DNA of 64,000 nucleotides, taken from positions 1,982,478-2,046,477 of the forward strand of contig CALYLW010000014.1 in NCBI GenBank assembly GCA_944989445.1, given 5' to 3'. Source of the DNA: Ampullaceana balthica (taxonomy: Eukaryota > Mollusca > Gastropoda > Lymnaeidae). Of this stretch, positions 36,267-46,576 are shown piece by piece. A model generated the notes under the pieces. It saw only the letters and a list, made by a program, of their open reading frames with translations, was not told where the DNA came from and did not search any database. How positions within the stretch are numbered: position 1 is the stretch's first letter; each line of letters opens with the position of its first letter. The position numbers were made by a program, and so were the translations under genes.

Positions 36267-36819
36267 TCTATATATGTAATTCAACAAAACAAGAGCGAGT
36301 AGTGTGCAAATAAGCACGACGAATGACCCACGCTGGGGGTTACCAATCACAGTTAATTGTTGGCAAGCGAAAGTGTTGGAGAGTGGGGCATGTCTTGAGA
36401 CCAACAATGCCTCTTGCGTTGCTCCTTTTTAGAATAACATGTGTTTCGTAGTGTAGTGGTCATCACATTTGCTTAGCACGTCGAAAGTCCTGGGTTCAAG
36501 CCCCAGCGAAAATATTATTTTTTAATTTGTGCCCGTTCTCCCCCACCCTTTTTTTGTGTGCACATGGCTGATCCTCGCTAGGGTCGGACAATCAGAGTTT
36601 ATGTTTGGCGAGCTAGAGTGGTGCAGGGTGGGGGCCGGTAGCTAACCACAGTGAGCATGTCTGGAAACCAACAATGCGTCGCCCGCCACCCCCCCCCCGA
36701 CGATCACTAGCGTTGCTCTGATTTCTTCCTGTTGTAGTTTGTGTCCATTCTTTCCACCCTTTTATTGCACTATCCATGAGCAAGTCTGCGGCGTATGCTA
36801 CGCCGCGGGTCGCATCTAG
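36267..36819 (+). mobile_element. Non-autonomous Helitron, best-preserved copy
   Basis: Starts TC (36267) after A with TCTATATATGTAATTC and ends CTAG (36816-36819) before T. The 3' end has the hairpin GCGGCGTA-TGC-TACGCCGC (36788-36806) nine bases before CTAG. This matches canonical Helitron structure (5' TC, 3' hairpin, CTRR, A/T insertion site, no TSD). It is 553 bp with no Rep/helicase coding. The interior carries a tRNA-Val-like module (36443-36513) and two related GATTGG-containing segments, one in each half. Sister copies: 1537-2100 and 57775-58267. Confidence 0.88.
36443..36513 (+). pseudogene. tRNA-Val-like module in Helitron
   Basis: GTTTCGTAGTGTAGTGGTCA forms a good acceptor/D-arm start. 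The T arm CTGGG-TTCAAGC-CCCAG pairs perfectly and contains a B-box-like GGTTCAAGCCC. The 3' side CGAAAA pairs with the 5' GTTTCG. The anticodon stem is mismatched and the loop reads TTAGCAC (AGC, which would be Ala) against TAC in copy 1. Overall similarity is highest to tRNA-Val; probably not a working tRNA. Confidence 0.6.
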
Positions 36820-36829
36820 TTATATAGAT

Positions 36830-37385
36830 TATGAGTAAATATTAACTGAACGAAAGTCTATTCGATGAGTAGATGTTAACCAAGTTCTTGTCTATTCTTT
36901 GAGTAGAAGCTAACTAAAATTCATGTCTATTCTGTGAGAGATGTTAAGTAAAATCACGTCTATTCAACAACTAGATGTGTATAAATATAATCACGTCTAT
37001 TCAACAACTAGATGTGTATAAATATAATTATGTCTATTCAACAACTAGATGTGTATAAATATAATTATGTCTATTCAACAACTAGATGTGTATAAATATA
37101 ATTATGTCTATTCAACAACTAGATGTGTATAAATATAATTATGTCTATTCAACAACTAGATGTGTATAAATATAATTATGTCTATTCAACAACTAGATGT
37201 GTATAAATATAATTATGTCTATTCAACAACTAGATGTGTATAAATATAATTATGTCTATTCAACAACTAGATGTGTATAAATATAATTATGTCTATTCAA
37301 CAACTAGATGTGTATAAATATAATTATGTCTATTCAACAACTAGATGTGTATAAATATAATTATGTCTATTTCATGAGTAAACAC
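36830..37385. repeat. 37-bp minisatellite with degenerate edges
   Basis: The core (about 36955-37372) is 11 nearly identical 37-bp units containing TCTATTCAACAACTAGATGT and GTATAAATATAATTATG. On the left, four decayed relatives of 33-35 bp (GAGTAGATGTTAAC...GTCTATTC) run back to 36830. On the right one partial unit follows. Confidence 0.96.
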
Positions 37386-37416
37386 TAAATGTTCATACTT
37401 TGAGATATTAAAAGAA

Positions 37417-38128
37417 CTATTCTATGTGTTTAATCGTTTAATTGCAAGACAAACTATTCTATGTGTTTAATCGTTTAATTGCAAGACAAACTATTCTATG
37501 TGTTTAATCGTTTAATTGCAAGACAAACTATTCTATGTGTTTAATCGTGTAATTGCAAGACAAACTATTCTATGTGTTTAATCGTTTAATCGCAAGACAA
37601 ACTAGTCTATGTGTTTAATCGTGTAATTGCAAGACAAACTATTCTATGTGTTTAATCGTTTAATTGCAAGACAAACTATTCTATGTGTTTAATCGTTTAA
37701 TTGCAAGACAAACTATTCTATGTGTTTAATCGTTTAATTGCAAGACAAACTATTCTATGTGTTTAATCGTGTAATTGCAAGACAAACTATTCTATGTGTT
37801 TAATCGTTTAATCGCAAGACAAACTAGTCTATGTGTTTAATCCTGTAATTGCAAGACAAACTATTCTATGTGTTTAATCGTTTAATTGCAAGACAAACTA
37901 TTCTATGTGTTTAATCGTGTAATTGCAAGACAAACTATTCTATGTGTTTAATCGTGTAATTGCAAGACAAACTATTCTATGTGTTTAATCGTTTAATCGC
38001 AAGACAAACTAGTCTATGTGTTTAATCGTGTAATTGCAAGACAAACTATTCTATGTGTTTAATCGTGTAATTGCAAGACAAACTATTCTATGTGTTTAAT
38101 CGTGTAATTGCAAGACAAACTATTCTGT
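37417..38128. repeat. 37-bp minisatellite with six-unit higher-order pattern
   Basis: Nineteen 37-bp units (TTCTATGTGTTTAATCG plus AATTGCAAGACAAACTA). Three unit types (A: CGTTTAATTG; B: CGTGTAATTG; C: CGTTTAATCG followed by AGTC) follow the order AAABCB-AAABCB-ABBCB-BB, so a 222-bp block was duplicated as a unit. Confidence 0.96.
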
Positions 38129-39169
38129 TGTGGTGTGATCTAAAATTTGCGTTACTTTTTTTTAAAAATAAATATTTTTCCTGTAATTGAATATCTTATG
38201 TCTACTGAAAATCTTACTTTTTATGATTTCATTCTTTTGTTCATCTGCTCTAAATAAAACTAAATGGGTTTTTTTTCCCCGCTAATACTACACAGCTATT
38301 CAAGTGCGCCAAATCCACAGGTCATTGTGGATATATTTTTTTAAAAGAAGAACTTGGAAACCTATGACGGCTTGTGCATTTAGAATGCACGAAGCGGGAT
38401 CAAAGACCGTTTGGATGACTGGAGTTCGGATGGTCTGGACGAGAACTTCTCTCTTGTGGGCTAAAGATCTTTCGTGGATCACTTGATCATCAGTGCATTC
38501 ATCCATGGCGTGCCCACTGCTGTATGTCGCTGTTAGAATGTGTGTGTGTGTGGGGGGATGGGGGGCGCTATGCATACAGTCAAAACATAAACATATCACT
38601 ACGCGGATTCCACTGATAACTTTCCATAAGGTGTTTATATCTGAGATAATAATGGCGTATCGATACTGAGAGCTGACGGGAAAAGACCTAAAGCTAATAA
38701 AAGGCAAGTCGATACACTCCCTATTGTTCATTTGCGCGAGACCTACATACCGGAAGCCGAAAAAAGGAAAAGGAATGTCAGTCTCGCTTGAAATCGTAGG
38801 TTTTGTTTCATATTGCTATATCCGGATCCGCGTTTTACAAATTGCTATTATGGTCATATAGGATAGGACTGCGATAAAGCTTTTAAATAAAATAGAAAAT
38901 ACACACAGAAATTGTTTAAGGAAAACAATAAATTTGAGCTTTATTATTAATTTTATAATTAATTATTAATATACTGTCGTGGTTAATTTTTTGCGAGATG
39001 TAGTGCGATGATCCTATTATGGCCTCGTTGATTACAAGCGAGAATTTTTTTTAATGGAATTACGGAAGTGAAACAAGCTGCTTCTTTATTTTATCTTTAA
39101 ATAAATGTATTCATTGCTTTGTTTACAATCTGTATAAATTTTCTGATATATATATATATATATATATAA
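38129..39169. other. Unique sequence with GT tract and terminal (TA)n
   Basis: A 143-codon minus-strand frame (38300-38731) includes Pro-His-Thr residues from a short GT tract (38540-38552) and has no recognised domain. (TA)n at 39147-39168 is the landing site of the next Helitron. Confidence 0.45.
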
Positions 39170-39613
39170 CTAGACGCCCCGCGGTGTAGCATACGCCACA
39201 GACTTGCTCATGGAGAGTTCTTTTACCCCTTTAATGCACTTTTTTAGGGCGCCTAAGGCGTCGACCTTTTTCAAAAGCCCAACTAACTTGTCCTTGTTTG
39301 ATCAATACGAAATATTAAACTTTCTGAAATGCACACACAGTATTTTATAATAGGGGTTGTAGGGCGTCTATGGCGCCCCCTTTGTTTTAACCATCATCAA
39401 ATCCTCTTTTTACATTGTTCCCTTTTCCAAAATTAAAATATCAGCGAAAACAATGACGTCATATATTATTTTTTTTACAGCGCATATTTAATTTGCACAC
39501 ATTTTGATGCATTGGTGCAGTAATTTCGTGCGCTGCTTTCTAAAATTAGTATCTGTTGCACATGCAGCTTCTTGTTGCCTCGCAGGGTCCGACCACGAAG
39601 AGAATTATATATA
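39170..39613 (-). mobile_element. Helitron, second family, member A of a head-to-tail pair
   Basis: On the minus strand the 3' end is the hairpin around GTGGCGTATGCTACACCGC and then CTAG (39173-39170) before T. Shared interior landmarks with 60052-60509 are TGTCCTTGTTTGATCAATAC, AAAATATCAGCGAAAACAAT, GACGTCAT and TCGCAGGGTCCGACCACG. No coding capacity. It abuts member B without a gap. Confidence 0.8.
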
Positions 39614-40136
39614 CTAGCTGATCCGCGGCGTAGCATACGCCGCTAATGATTTAGTGACGGGTGAAGACTTCCTGAAAGACACAGTTGTCAAAATGGGGTG
39701 GGTTTGGGCAAACGACTGTGAGTGAATGAAAAGAAGGAACTCTGGAGAGACCCGCGGCGTATCACCCGTAAAAAATGACGGAAGTGTTCAGCTGAAATCT
39801 ATTTATTTTGAAAAAAATGCACTTTTTTAGGACGCCTACGGCGCCCACCTTTTTCAAAATCCCAACTAACTTGTCCTTGTTTGATCAATACGAAATATTA
39901 AACTTTCTGAAATGTACACAAAGTATTTTATAACTTTTTACATTGTTCCCTTTTTACAAAATTAAAATATCAGCGAAAACAATGACGTCATATATTTTTT
40001 TACAGCGCATTTTAATTTGCCCACCTTTTGATGCAATGGTGCAGTAATATGGTGCGCTGCTTTCTGTTGAACATACTTGCAGCTTGGTGTCTCGCAGGGT
40101 CCGACCACGAAGAGAATTATATATATATATAGAAGA
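39614..40136 (-). mobile_element. Helitron, second family, member B of the pair
   Basis: 3' end on the minus strand: perfect hairpin GCGGCGTATGCTACGCCGC, then GGATCAG, CTAG (39617-39614), T. Its 5' half is nearly the same as member A. Its 3' half differs (TTAGTGACGGGTGAAGACTT). It includes an internal piece with TCACCCGTAAAAAATGACGG (39772-39791), which is the reverse of the other Helitron-like hairpin family. The 5' end lies in GAATTATATATATATATA near 40136. Confidence 0.8.
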
Positions 40137-40321
40137 TAGATAGATACTTTTATGACTTTTCATTGGCTCTCTGGTGTTGAAAATGTTTTATTTGTTTGTT
40201 CTGGAAAACAATAATATTGACGTTTTGTTCCTCATTAAAAAGAACTTAAAATATTATTTACTATATAAAAAAGAAAAAATACCCGGCAAATTGATTTAAT
40301 GGGTCGGCAAATTGGTTTTAC

Positions 40322-40562
40322 GGAGCCCAGTACAATGGATTAAACGGAGCCACAATACTAACTTCAAGGAGCCAGCACACTAACTTCAAGGAGCCAGCCT
40401 ACTAACTTCAAGGAGCCAGCCTACCAACTTCAAGGAGCCAGCCTACTAACTTCAAGGAGCCAGCCTACTAACTTCAAGGAGCCAGCACACTAACTTCAAG
40501 GAGCCAGCCTACTAACTTCAAGGAGCCAGCCTACTAACTTCAAGGAGCCAGCACACTGAATT
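40322..40562. repeat. 22-bp minisatellite, about 11 copies
   Basis: AAGGAGCCAGCCTACTAACT with CACAC/CCTAC variants. Confidence 0.96.
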
Positions 40563-41018
40563 AAAAGACCAAGCATATTCCCATTCGTAGCATACATATG
40601 TACGTATATATTAAAATTATAAAACGCGTGAACATGTCAAAATACCTAATCCAATTAACCCGTTAAAGACATCACTTCACCCCAGTACACAAACCAAGAA
40701 AAACGAAACTGTGACAGACATTTTGATCATGATGTTTATTGACATAGCTAGATAAGAAATTAATGGAGTCTGATCTCATAATATAAATTGGAATCAGGTT
40801 TTAAAAAAGTAAATAATAATAATAAGAATAATAATAATAAGGCTGCAAAATATTTCATTTCTACCCAACCACACACACACACGCGCGCAGACAAAAGTAT
40901 ATATTAAGTAAAAAAGATCGAAAACCATAATAATTTAGTCGTTTTAAATAAGCTCGCTCTCAAAGTCAAGTTTTTTAAAAATAAGAACCGTTTGAGGATC
41001 CCTCCATTAATCGCCTCT
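40563..41018. other. AT-rich unique sequence with AAT and CA microsatellites
   Basis: (AAT)n at 40809-40842 and a CA/CG run at 40869-40888. Nothing else. Confidence 0.5.
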
Positions 41019-41021
41019 CTG

Positions 41022-41282
41022 TTATGTCTGCCTCATAAGTTTGTTTAACAATATACCATCGTCGAGAGCCCGCCCCTTCATAAACACTGAATCTAGGAAC
41101 TCAGCGCATCTTTTCCGCGCACCCGGTTGCGTGTTTTCAATATCGTCCGTCGTTAGTCGGCGACCGTTGTTGAAACAAACTGAACCAAATATAGGTTTTT
41201 GATCGAGCGTTTTTTTAAACAAGATACTGGGCTTGTGAGCACCTGCTTCATAAAATATTTGTAAATAGTTGTAAACATATCT
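41022..41282 (-). other. Unassigned 87-codon reading frame, possible exon or relic
   Basis: Stop-to-stop minus-strand frame lying outside any tandem repeat, with amino-acid content and a mild GC rise (41040-41170) that look protein-like: PIFGSVCFNNGRRLTTDDIE, then a basic/acidic region with AEFLDSVF. There is no ATG at the upstream side. An AG that could serve as splice acceptor lies near 41226, but with no good pyrimidine tract. It could be a host exon, a fragment of an unrecognised element, or chance. I do not recognise the family. Confidence 0.25.
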
Positions 41283-42551
41283 TTAAGAAAAATTGCCCTT
41301 CAAATAAAAAAAAATATTAAAAAATATGTGACAAGCATTGTTGCTGATGGCTAATCTTTGAGGTAAAATATTTAATAAGGTTTATATCTTCTTAGAGAAA
41401 TTTTAAATTTATGCTAGTGTAGTGCTGAAGTTTGAAAGTGTGGACCACGTGATCTACCTTATTCTTCCCGGCTTGTGGGCCGAGGAGTTGGGTTTAAAGG
41501 AGATTATGAGATGTGTATTTCAGGGAGCATTAGAGATGCGTATTTTTGGTAGGCCGTAAGAGATGGGGTTTTAGGTAGGGGATTAGTGATGTGTAGTCGA
41601 TAGGGCGTTAGATATTTTTTCTTTGGTAGGGTATATGAGATGCGTATTTGCTTACTCCGGATTTTGATAAATTTTTGTTTACATCGACGAGTTTTTTTTT
41701 CTCCTTCTTTTCATTATACTTTTATGTGGACTTATTTCATAGAATGTTAACAATTACTTACCAAAGGTATTTTCAAAGAATTGTGACTGCATTTTAAAGG
41801 CAGCTAAAAACAAAAGAGGCTGTTGCATGAGTAATGCAAAAACTTTCTTGATAGATGTTCTTTAGATAGCTCAAGTAATTCTGAAAAAAATTACTTTAAA
41901 AAGAAAATGGCCGTACGCATTTTATTTGTTCCAGTGGCCAGCATGATAAAATAATGTATGTTTTACGCAAAAAAAAATTAATTCATTACAACTTTTCTAC
42001 ATTTTACTTTATGAAGAGAAAAACATTGAAAGCATCGATGCAAACTGAAGTATCGATCTAAAATAAAGCACCGATCTAAACTGAAGCACGGATCAAATTA
42101 GTCGACAAATCGTTTCTCAGTAGTTAAAGTGAGTTTACTTACAGCTTCACATGCCGAAACTAAGTACACGACAGAAGGCAACAAAAGTCCATTGTTCAAA
42201 CTTGTGTAACCCTACGCCGTCTGGGTGTGTGTGGGGGCTAAGGAGCGGGTTGGACTGATTTTGCCACCCTGATCTTCACAAGCATTTTTGGTGCGTGACA
42301 AGACGTGATTGACCTCACACCGTATTCGGTCTTCGGTTACAGAAACACCAACGAATATTTTTTTTTACTTACAGGGGCGGGGTCATTTAATGTGACCACC
42401 AGCAAAGTTTCCGAGTCCAGAGGCGTAACTACGAGGGTCCATATGGAGACCTACTGGATCTAATTTTCATTTAAAAAAAAATATTTCTAAAAATATATGT
42501 ATGAATATTTCTTGTAAAAATTCAGAAAAGTCAGGGGGAAAAGCATGATTA
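41283..42551. other. AT-rich unique sequence with weak repeats
   Basis: 41510-41660 has decayed units around GAGATGYGTATTT and GGTAGG. 42045-42100 has three AAGYACCGATCTAAA-type words. A hAT-like end CAGAGGCGTAACTACG at 42419 has no partner. No gene recognised. Confidence 0.45.
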
Positions 42552-44801
42552 GTCTACATCAGAGGTTCCCAACCACGTGCCCGCGGGAACAATGGCGCCC
42601 GCAGAACGATTCGTATGTGCCCGCCACTATTCGACAGAGACAGAATGTTTTCATAAACATTAATTAAAAATGTGAATTATTTTTATTTATTTGTTTGAGT
42701 TTCTATGTTATTGAGTGCCTAGGTTTATTAAATACGTTTGTATGTTTGCGATCTTCCTTCAGAAAATTTTTAACGGGCTAAAAGCGAGATGCGTAATCTA
42801 TTATATTAATAAGCGATAATCTATTATGATTGTGGGGATAGTTATAGTCCTTGTTATAATACATTTATGCATATAATGTAGAACAGACTTGCGCTATAAC
42901 TTTGATATTATATAGGATGTCAATTACTATTTATTATTTTTTTAGCCCTAATATGAGTGGACCGAGTAAAAGAGAACCTATAATTTTAACACTGACTGGG
43001 AGGAATCATATTGTTTCGCTAATTTGAAAAATAAATGCGTTTGTTTTTTATTTGGTAGTAGCATTGCAGTTGTGAAAAAAACATAATGTTGAACAACACT
43101 TTCAGACAATTCATGCCACTTTTGATGTGAATTATCAACTTAAATGTGAAGTAAAAAAAGAGTAAAATATGTAAACTAAAATCAAGTTTAACTGCACAAC
43201 AGACTGTTTTTACTAAGACATGTGGAAAATTCTAAAAAGGCCACCAATGCTTCTTTCAAAATGTCTCACATGCATGCAAAAAAGAAGAAACCTTTCATTG
43301 ATGGTGACTTGTTTTAGGAACTATTTTTGACTGGTGCCGATTGTTTGTTTGATGGACTTTCTAAAAAACGTGAGATTGTCTCAGCAATACAAGACTTACA
43401 GTTGTCAAATAACACCATCACAAGAAGAATACATGTAATTTCAACAGACATACAAACTCAGTTAAAGACTGACTGGGAAATATGTGACTGGTTCTCTCTA
43501 CAATTCGACGAGTCAACAGATATATCAGACACCGCACAGTTAGCAGTTATCTTGCGAATGGTATTTAGTAACTTCACAGTAAAAGAGGATATGTTGCAAA
43601 TATTACATATGAAAGGACAGACAAGGGGTGAGAATATTTATAATACATTCAGAAAATACGCCAATTCAATAAATATGCATTTGCACAAGCTGTCTGCGAT
43701 AACCACCGATGGTGCACCAGCAATGGTAGGTAATAACAAAGGATTTATTGCCCTCTGCAAGAAGGATGAATCATTTTCAAACTTTATGTCCTACCACAGT
43801 ATTATCCACGAGGAATCTCTGTGTTGTAAAATATTGCCATTTGAACACGTTATGGAAATAGTTACAAAAATAATCAATTCTATTCGAGGAGCTCCTTTTC
43901 ATTACCGACTTTTCAAGGCCCTGTTAGTAGATTCTGAAGATAAAGAACATGATCTTATTCTGCATACTGAAGTACGTTGGCTTCATGAACGATAAAAAGG
44001 AAAATTATGATGAACTAGATTGACTCTCGCTGGCTGATTGATTTGGGATCTCTCATAGACATCATGGAAAATTGAATTCTTTAAATTTGTAGTTACAGGG
44101 GAAAGACAAAAACATAGCTGAAATGGTAAGCTCTGTAAAGTAATTTAAAGCTAAATTGGATTTGTTGATATCACATCTGCAGATCAATTATCTCGTGTAT
44201 TTGCCACTTATGAAGAAAATGCTATTAAGCATCTTCAAGTGTTAAAAAATAGTTTAAAGAGAGATTTTTTGCAGTTTACCAATATCGAGCCAATTGTTTC
44301 CTTCTGTATCAAATAATACTTGCCAAATAAATTTAATGGAAAGGGCCGTATGTATTGCAGATTTTGTTCAAGGTAAGACAGACGAATTAGAGTTAGAAAT
44401 GTTTGACCTTAAGAATGATATTTTGCTAAAATTCTTAATATCAGAGGACTTTTGGAATACAGAGGACAGAGAAAAGTTCCCATTTTTTAAAAAAGCTGCA
44501 TATAAAATTGAATCATTTTTCGGTTCGTCATATTTATGCGAATCATTGTTTTCAAACATGAAGTTAAGCGGCCGTTTATAAAGTACGTCACGCTCCAAGG
44601 GGGGGGGGAGGGGGTCTAAGAAAGTGTGACACTTTGTGACAGGAGGGGAGGGTGGGTCAGGCCATGTGTCATGTCACACATTTATTATTTTTAGTATTTT
44701 TTTTCTAATTTATTTATATTTTTTTAGTAGAATTTAAATAGCTTTAAAAATAATTTTCAAAAATTTTGTGAAACAGTAGAATTAGTTTTATGTAAAAATA
44801 A

Positions 44802-45462
44802 TTGAAATGCGTATCTCCTGAATGTGTTGTTCATAAATCTGAATTGGATACAGCAGGACTGATATCGAAGGATCAGGAATGGTTTGACTATCATGTTCAC
44901 ACCAGCCAATATTTCACTCAAATTGTTATTAAATATCAGGACATGAAATGTTGCGACCAAGCACGAAGCTCATATTTTAACGTTTTACCTTAAAGATTCT
45001 TCCCTCCTCCAATCCCTATCAACCAAACAAATGATGGACTCAAAGCTTAAGATGCAGATTCTCATAAATTTCCTTCCTTATGTGTAGCACAAACTCTCAA
45101 ATTTGATGAAATTATGCCAAGATCCACAGGAGCTTTCAAAGTACAACCATATGATTACCAGCTTATTTGATCGACTTTGCAAAGTATGTCACTCATATTT
45201 TGCCTCACAAAAAATGTTGAAGAAACATACAGGACAACACAGAGCTCGGGCTCAGGAGAATGTGCCCACCCAAACTGTTCAAGAATCAACTCAGATAAAA
45301 CGCATACGTACTTTGAGATTCACTTCTAGAAGTCAAAGAGAACCCATGTCAGTTATTGCCAGAGGAGAAAATGCACATACAGAGGCTGTTGAGTGGCTAA
45401 ATGAGGACGAGTTGATCTGTCTGCAATTATCCTTCCAGGAAACGATGATTGTGAAAGATTGA
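44802..45462 (+). pseudogene. Decayed coding sequence with a C2H2 zinc finger
   Basis: Two frames separated by a frameshifted stretch. The first (to 44993) has EWFDYHVHTSQYFTQIVIKY and a CCDQARSSYF end. The second (45103-45462) contains CKVCHSYFASQKMLKKHTGQ-H, a C-x2-C-x12-H-x4-H finger, followed by a polar region. Between them another frame reads LPPPIPINQ-like and FDEIMPRSTG words. This looks like one ancestral protein carried inside the nested insertion, either captured from the host or the element's own accessory protein. No transposase catalytic motif is visible in it. Confidence 0.5.
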
Positions 45463-45642
45463 TGTCAGTCGTAACTATGGATGAACACAGATGATGTCCA
45501 GTGAATATTTTTGAATGAAATATAATTCATAGGACCATAATAAACAGATTAAATATAGCACAAGAGTTGGTCACATAATTTGTCAATCTAGTCTTTTTTT
45601 AGTCAAATTGTTTTGTTTCCCTTTTATTATGTAATTTTAAAC

Positions 45643-45865
45643 ATTCCGGCTACGGCTTCAGCTCCGGCAGGATTTCACTTCATAAATCCGGCTGGCCGGT
45701 GGATCCCTAATTTATATATATATTCATAATCATAATGGCCCCGGAAAATCCGGAATCCAGCCATTTTATCAAATCTGATTCCGGCTCCAGCCAGATTTTA
45801 CTTCATAAATCCGGCCCACTTCAGCTCCAGTCGGATTTCAAAATTTTGAATCTGGTACATCCCTA
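45643..45865. mobile_element. Decayed hAT MITE, relative of the one at 7590
   Basis: Repeated CCGGCTCCAG/ATTTCACTTCATAAATCCGG words and the right terminus TGGTACATCCCTA (reversed TAGGGATGTACCA) match the 7590-7855 element. The left terminus is lost. Confidence 0.7.
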
Positions 45866-46487
45866 CTTTTAAGAGGAACTTTTATATTTTAATACAATTT
45901 AAATAGTGAAGTGTATTTTAAGTATTAAATTTAATATTTTAATTAGGTGTTAATTAAAAAATTTTGGAAAGTGTGACGTACTTTAGGGGGGGGGGTGGTC
46001 CCGAGCTTTGTGACAGTTTGTGACAGGGGGGAGGGGGGTCAAAAATTGTTAATATAAAGGATTTAAAAATCAATATATAGATCTCGACTCACCGATGAGC
46101 ATCTTTATGATTGTTTGCTAACAGGATTATCGTCATACTCTCCTTATTATGAGGCACTGGCCAATGACATGCAATGCCAAGGATAACATTAACATATTGA
46201 TATTTTTTAATTATATGTTTTCTTTGTATTTGTGTTTTTTATTTACTTTGTTTACGTTTTGTAAATACATTTCTCTGTGTGTATGCAATTTCAATAATAA
46301 TTTAATTATTTTGAAACATTTTTGTTTATTATTTATTAATGAATTATGAATATAAGAAAATAAATTATGGGACAATGAGAAGTAATGGAAGGAGTTTGTC
46401 GATGAAACATAGGTGGTGCCCGCCACCCTACCGATATTTTAGAATGTGCTCTAGAGTCCAAATAGGTTGGGAACCCCTAGTCTACAT

Positions 46488-46576
46488 CTATTTTTTTCAT
46501 GACTTGGTTAAAATCAACTATAGAAATAGATAAATAAATTAAGTTAAAACTCTTTTTTAAATTAAAAATTAAAAGA
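46488..46576. other. Short AT-rich spacer
   Basis: Sequence between the hAT target site and the tandem 480-bp family. Confidence 0.5.

Larger units (their letters stand above)
44568..46048. mobile_element. Nested insertion inside the hAT transposase
   Basis: The left end GCGGCCGTTTATAAAGTACG and internal GTGACACTTTGTGACAGG match the small MITE at 13345-13601. The right end, reversed, carries TTTTTGACCCCC and TGTCACAAACTGTCACA, also as in that MITE. TTAA occurs directly at both borders (44564-44567 and 46049-46052), suggesting a TTAA target duplication, which is characteristic of piggyBac-type elements. An ending in a 23-bp motif shared with another repeat complicates this reading. Between the ends are decayed coding sequence (44802-45462) and a decayed hAT MITE (45643-45865). 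Confidence 0.7.
42953..46187 (+). pseudogene. hAT transposase pseudogene (GTF2I-repeat/EPM2AIP1-like family)
   Basis: The start ATGAGTGGACC at 42953 is followed, after a frameshift, by FNTDWEESYCFANLKNKCVC and a BED-like finger whose second cysteine pair is lost. The best-preserved block is a 222-codon frame, 43327-43995. It contains FSLQFDESTDISDTAQLAV (first catalytic Asp region), ITTDGAPAMVG (second Asp region), YHSIIHEESLC and HTEVRWLHE, all in the order of hAT transposases related to GTF2IRD2, ZBED and EPM2AIP1 proteins. A second block (44294-44581) ends SSYLCESLFSNMK, the hATC start, and is cut there by an insertion. The tail resumes at about 46064 with SRLTDEHLYDCL and stops at 46179-46181. 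Several stops and frameshifts plus the insertion make it inactive. Family placement is from motif memory. Confidence 0.88.
42560..46479 (+). mobile_element. hAT transposon with TIRs, 8-bp TSD and nested insertion
   Basis: The identical octamer GTCTACAT flanks the element (42552-42559 and 46480-46487). The TIRs are CAGAGGTTCCCAAC on the left and, reversed, TAGGGGTTCCCAAC on the right. GTGCCCGCC words recur just inside both ends. Gross length is 3,920 bp, of which about 1.48 kb (44568-46048) is a later insertion, leaving about 2.4 kb for the original element. It encodes a broken transposase on the plus strand. Confidence 0.95.

Noticed and set aside
36443..36513. Functional tRNA gene
   Set aside because: Anticodon stem mismatched, anticodon differs between copies, and it always sits in a Helitron.
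36830..38128. Regular 37-bp repeats as a CRISPR array
   Set aside because: Repeats are directly adjacent with no unique spacers, and the context is eukaryotic.
38300..38731. 143-codon minus-strand frame as a gene
   Set aside because: No recognised domain, part encoded by a GT tract, no splice or promoter support.
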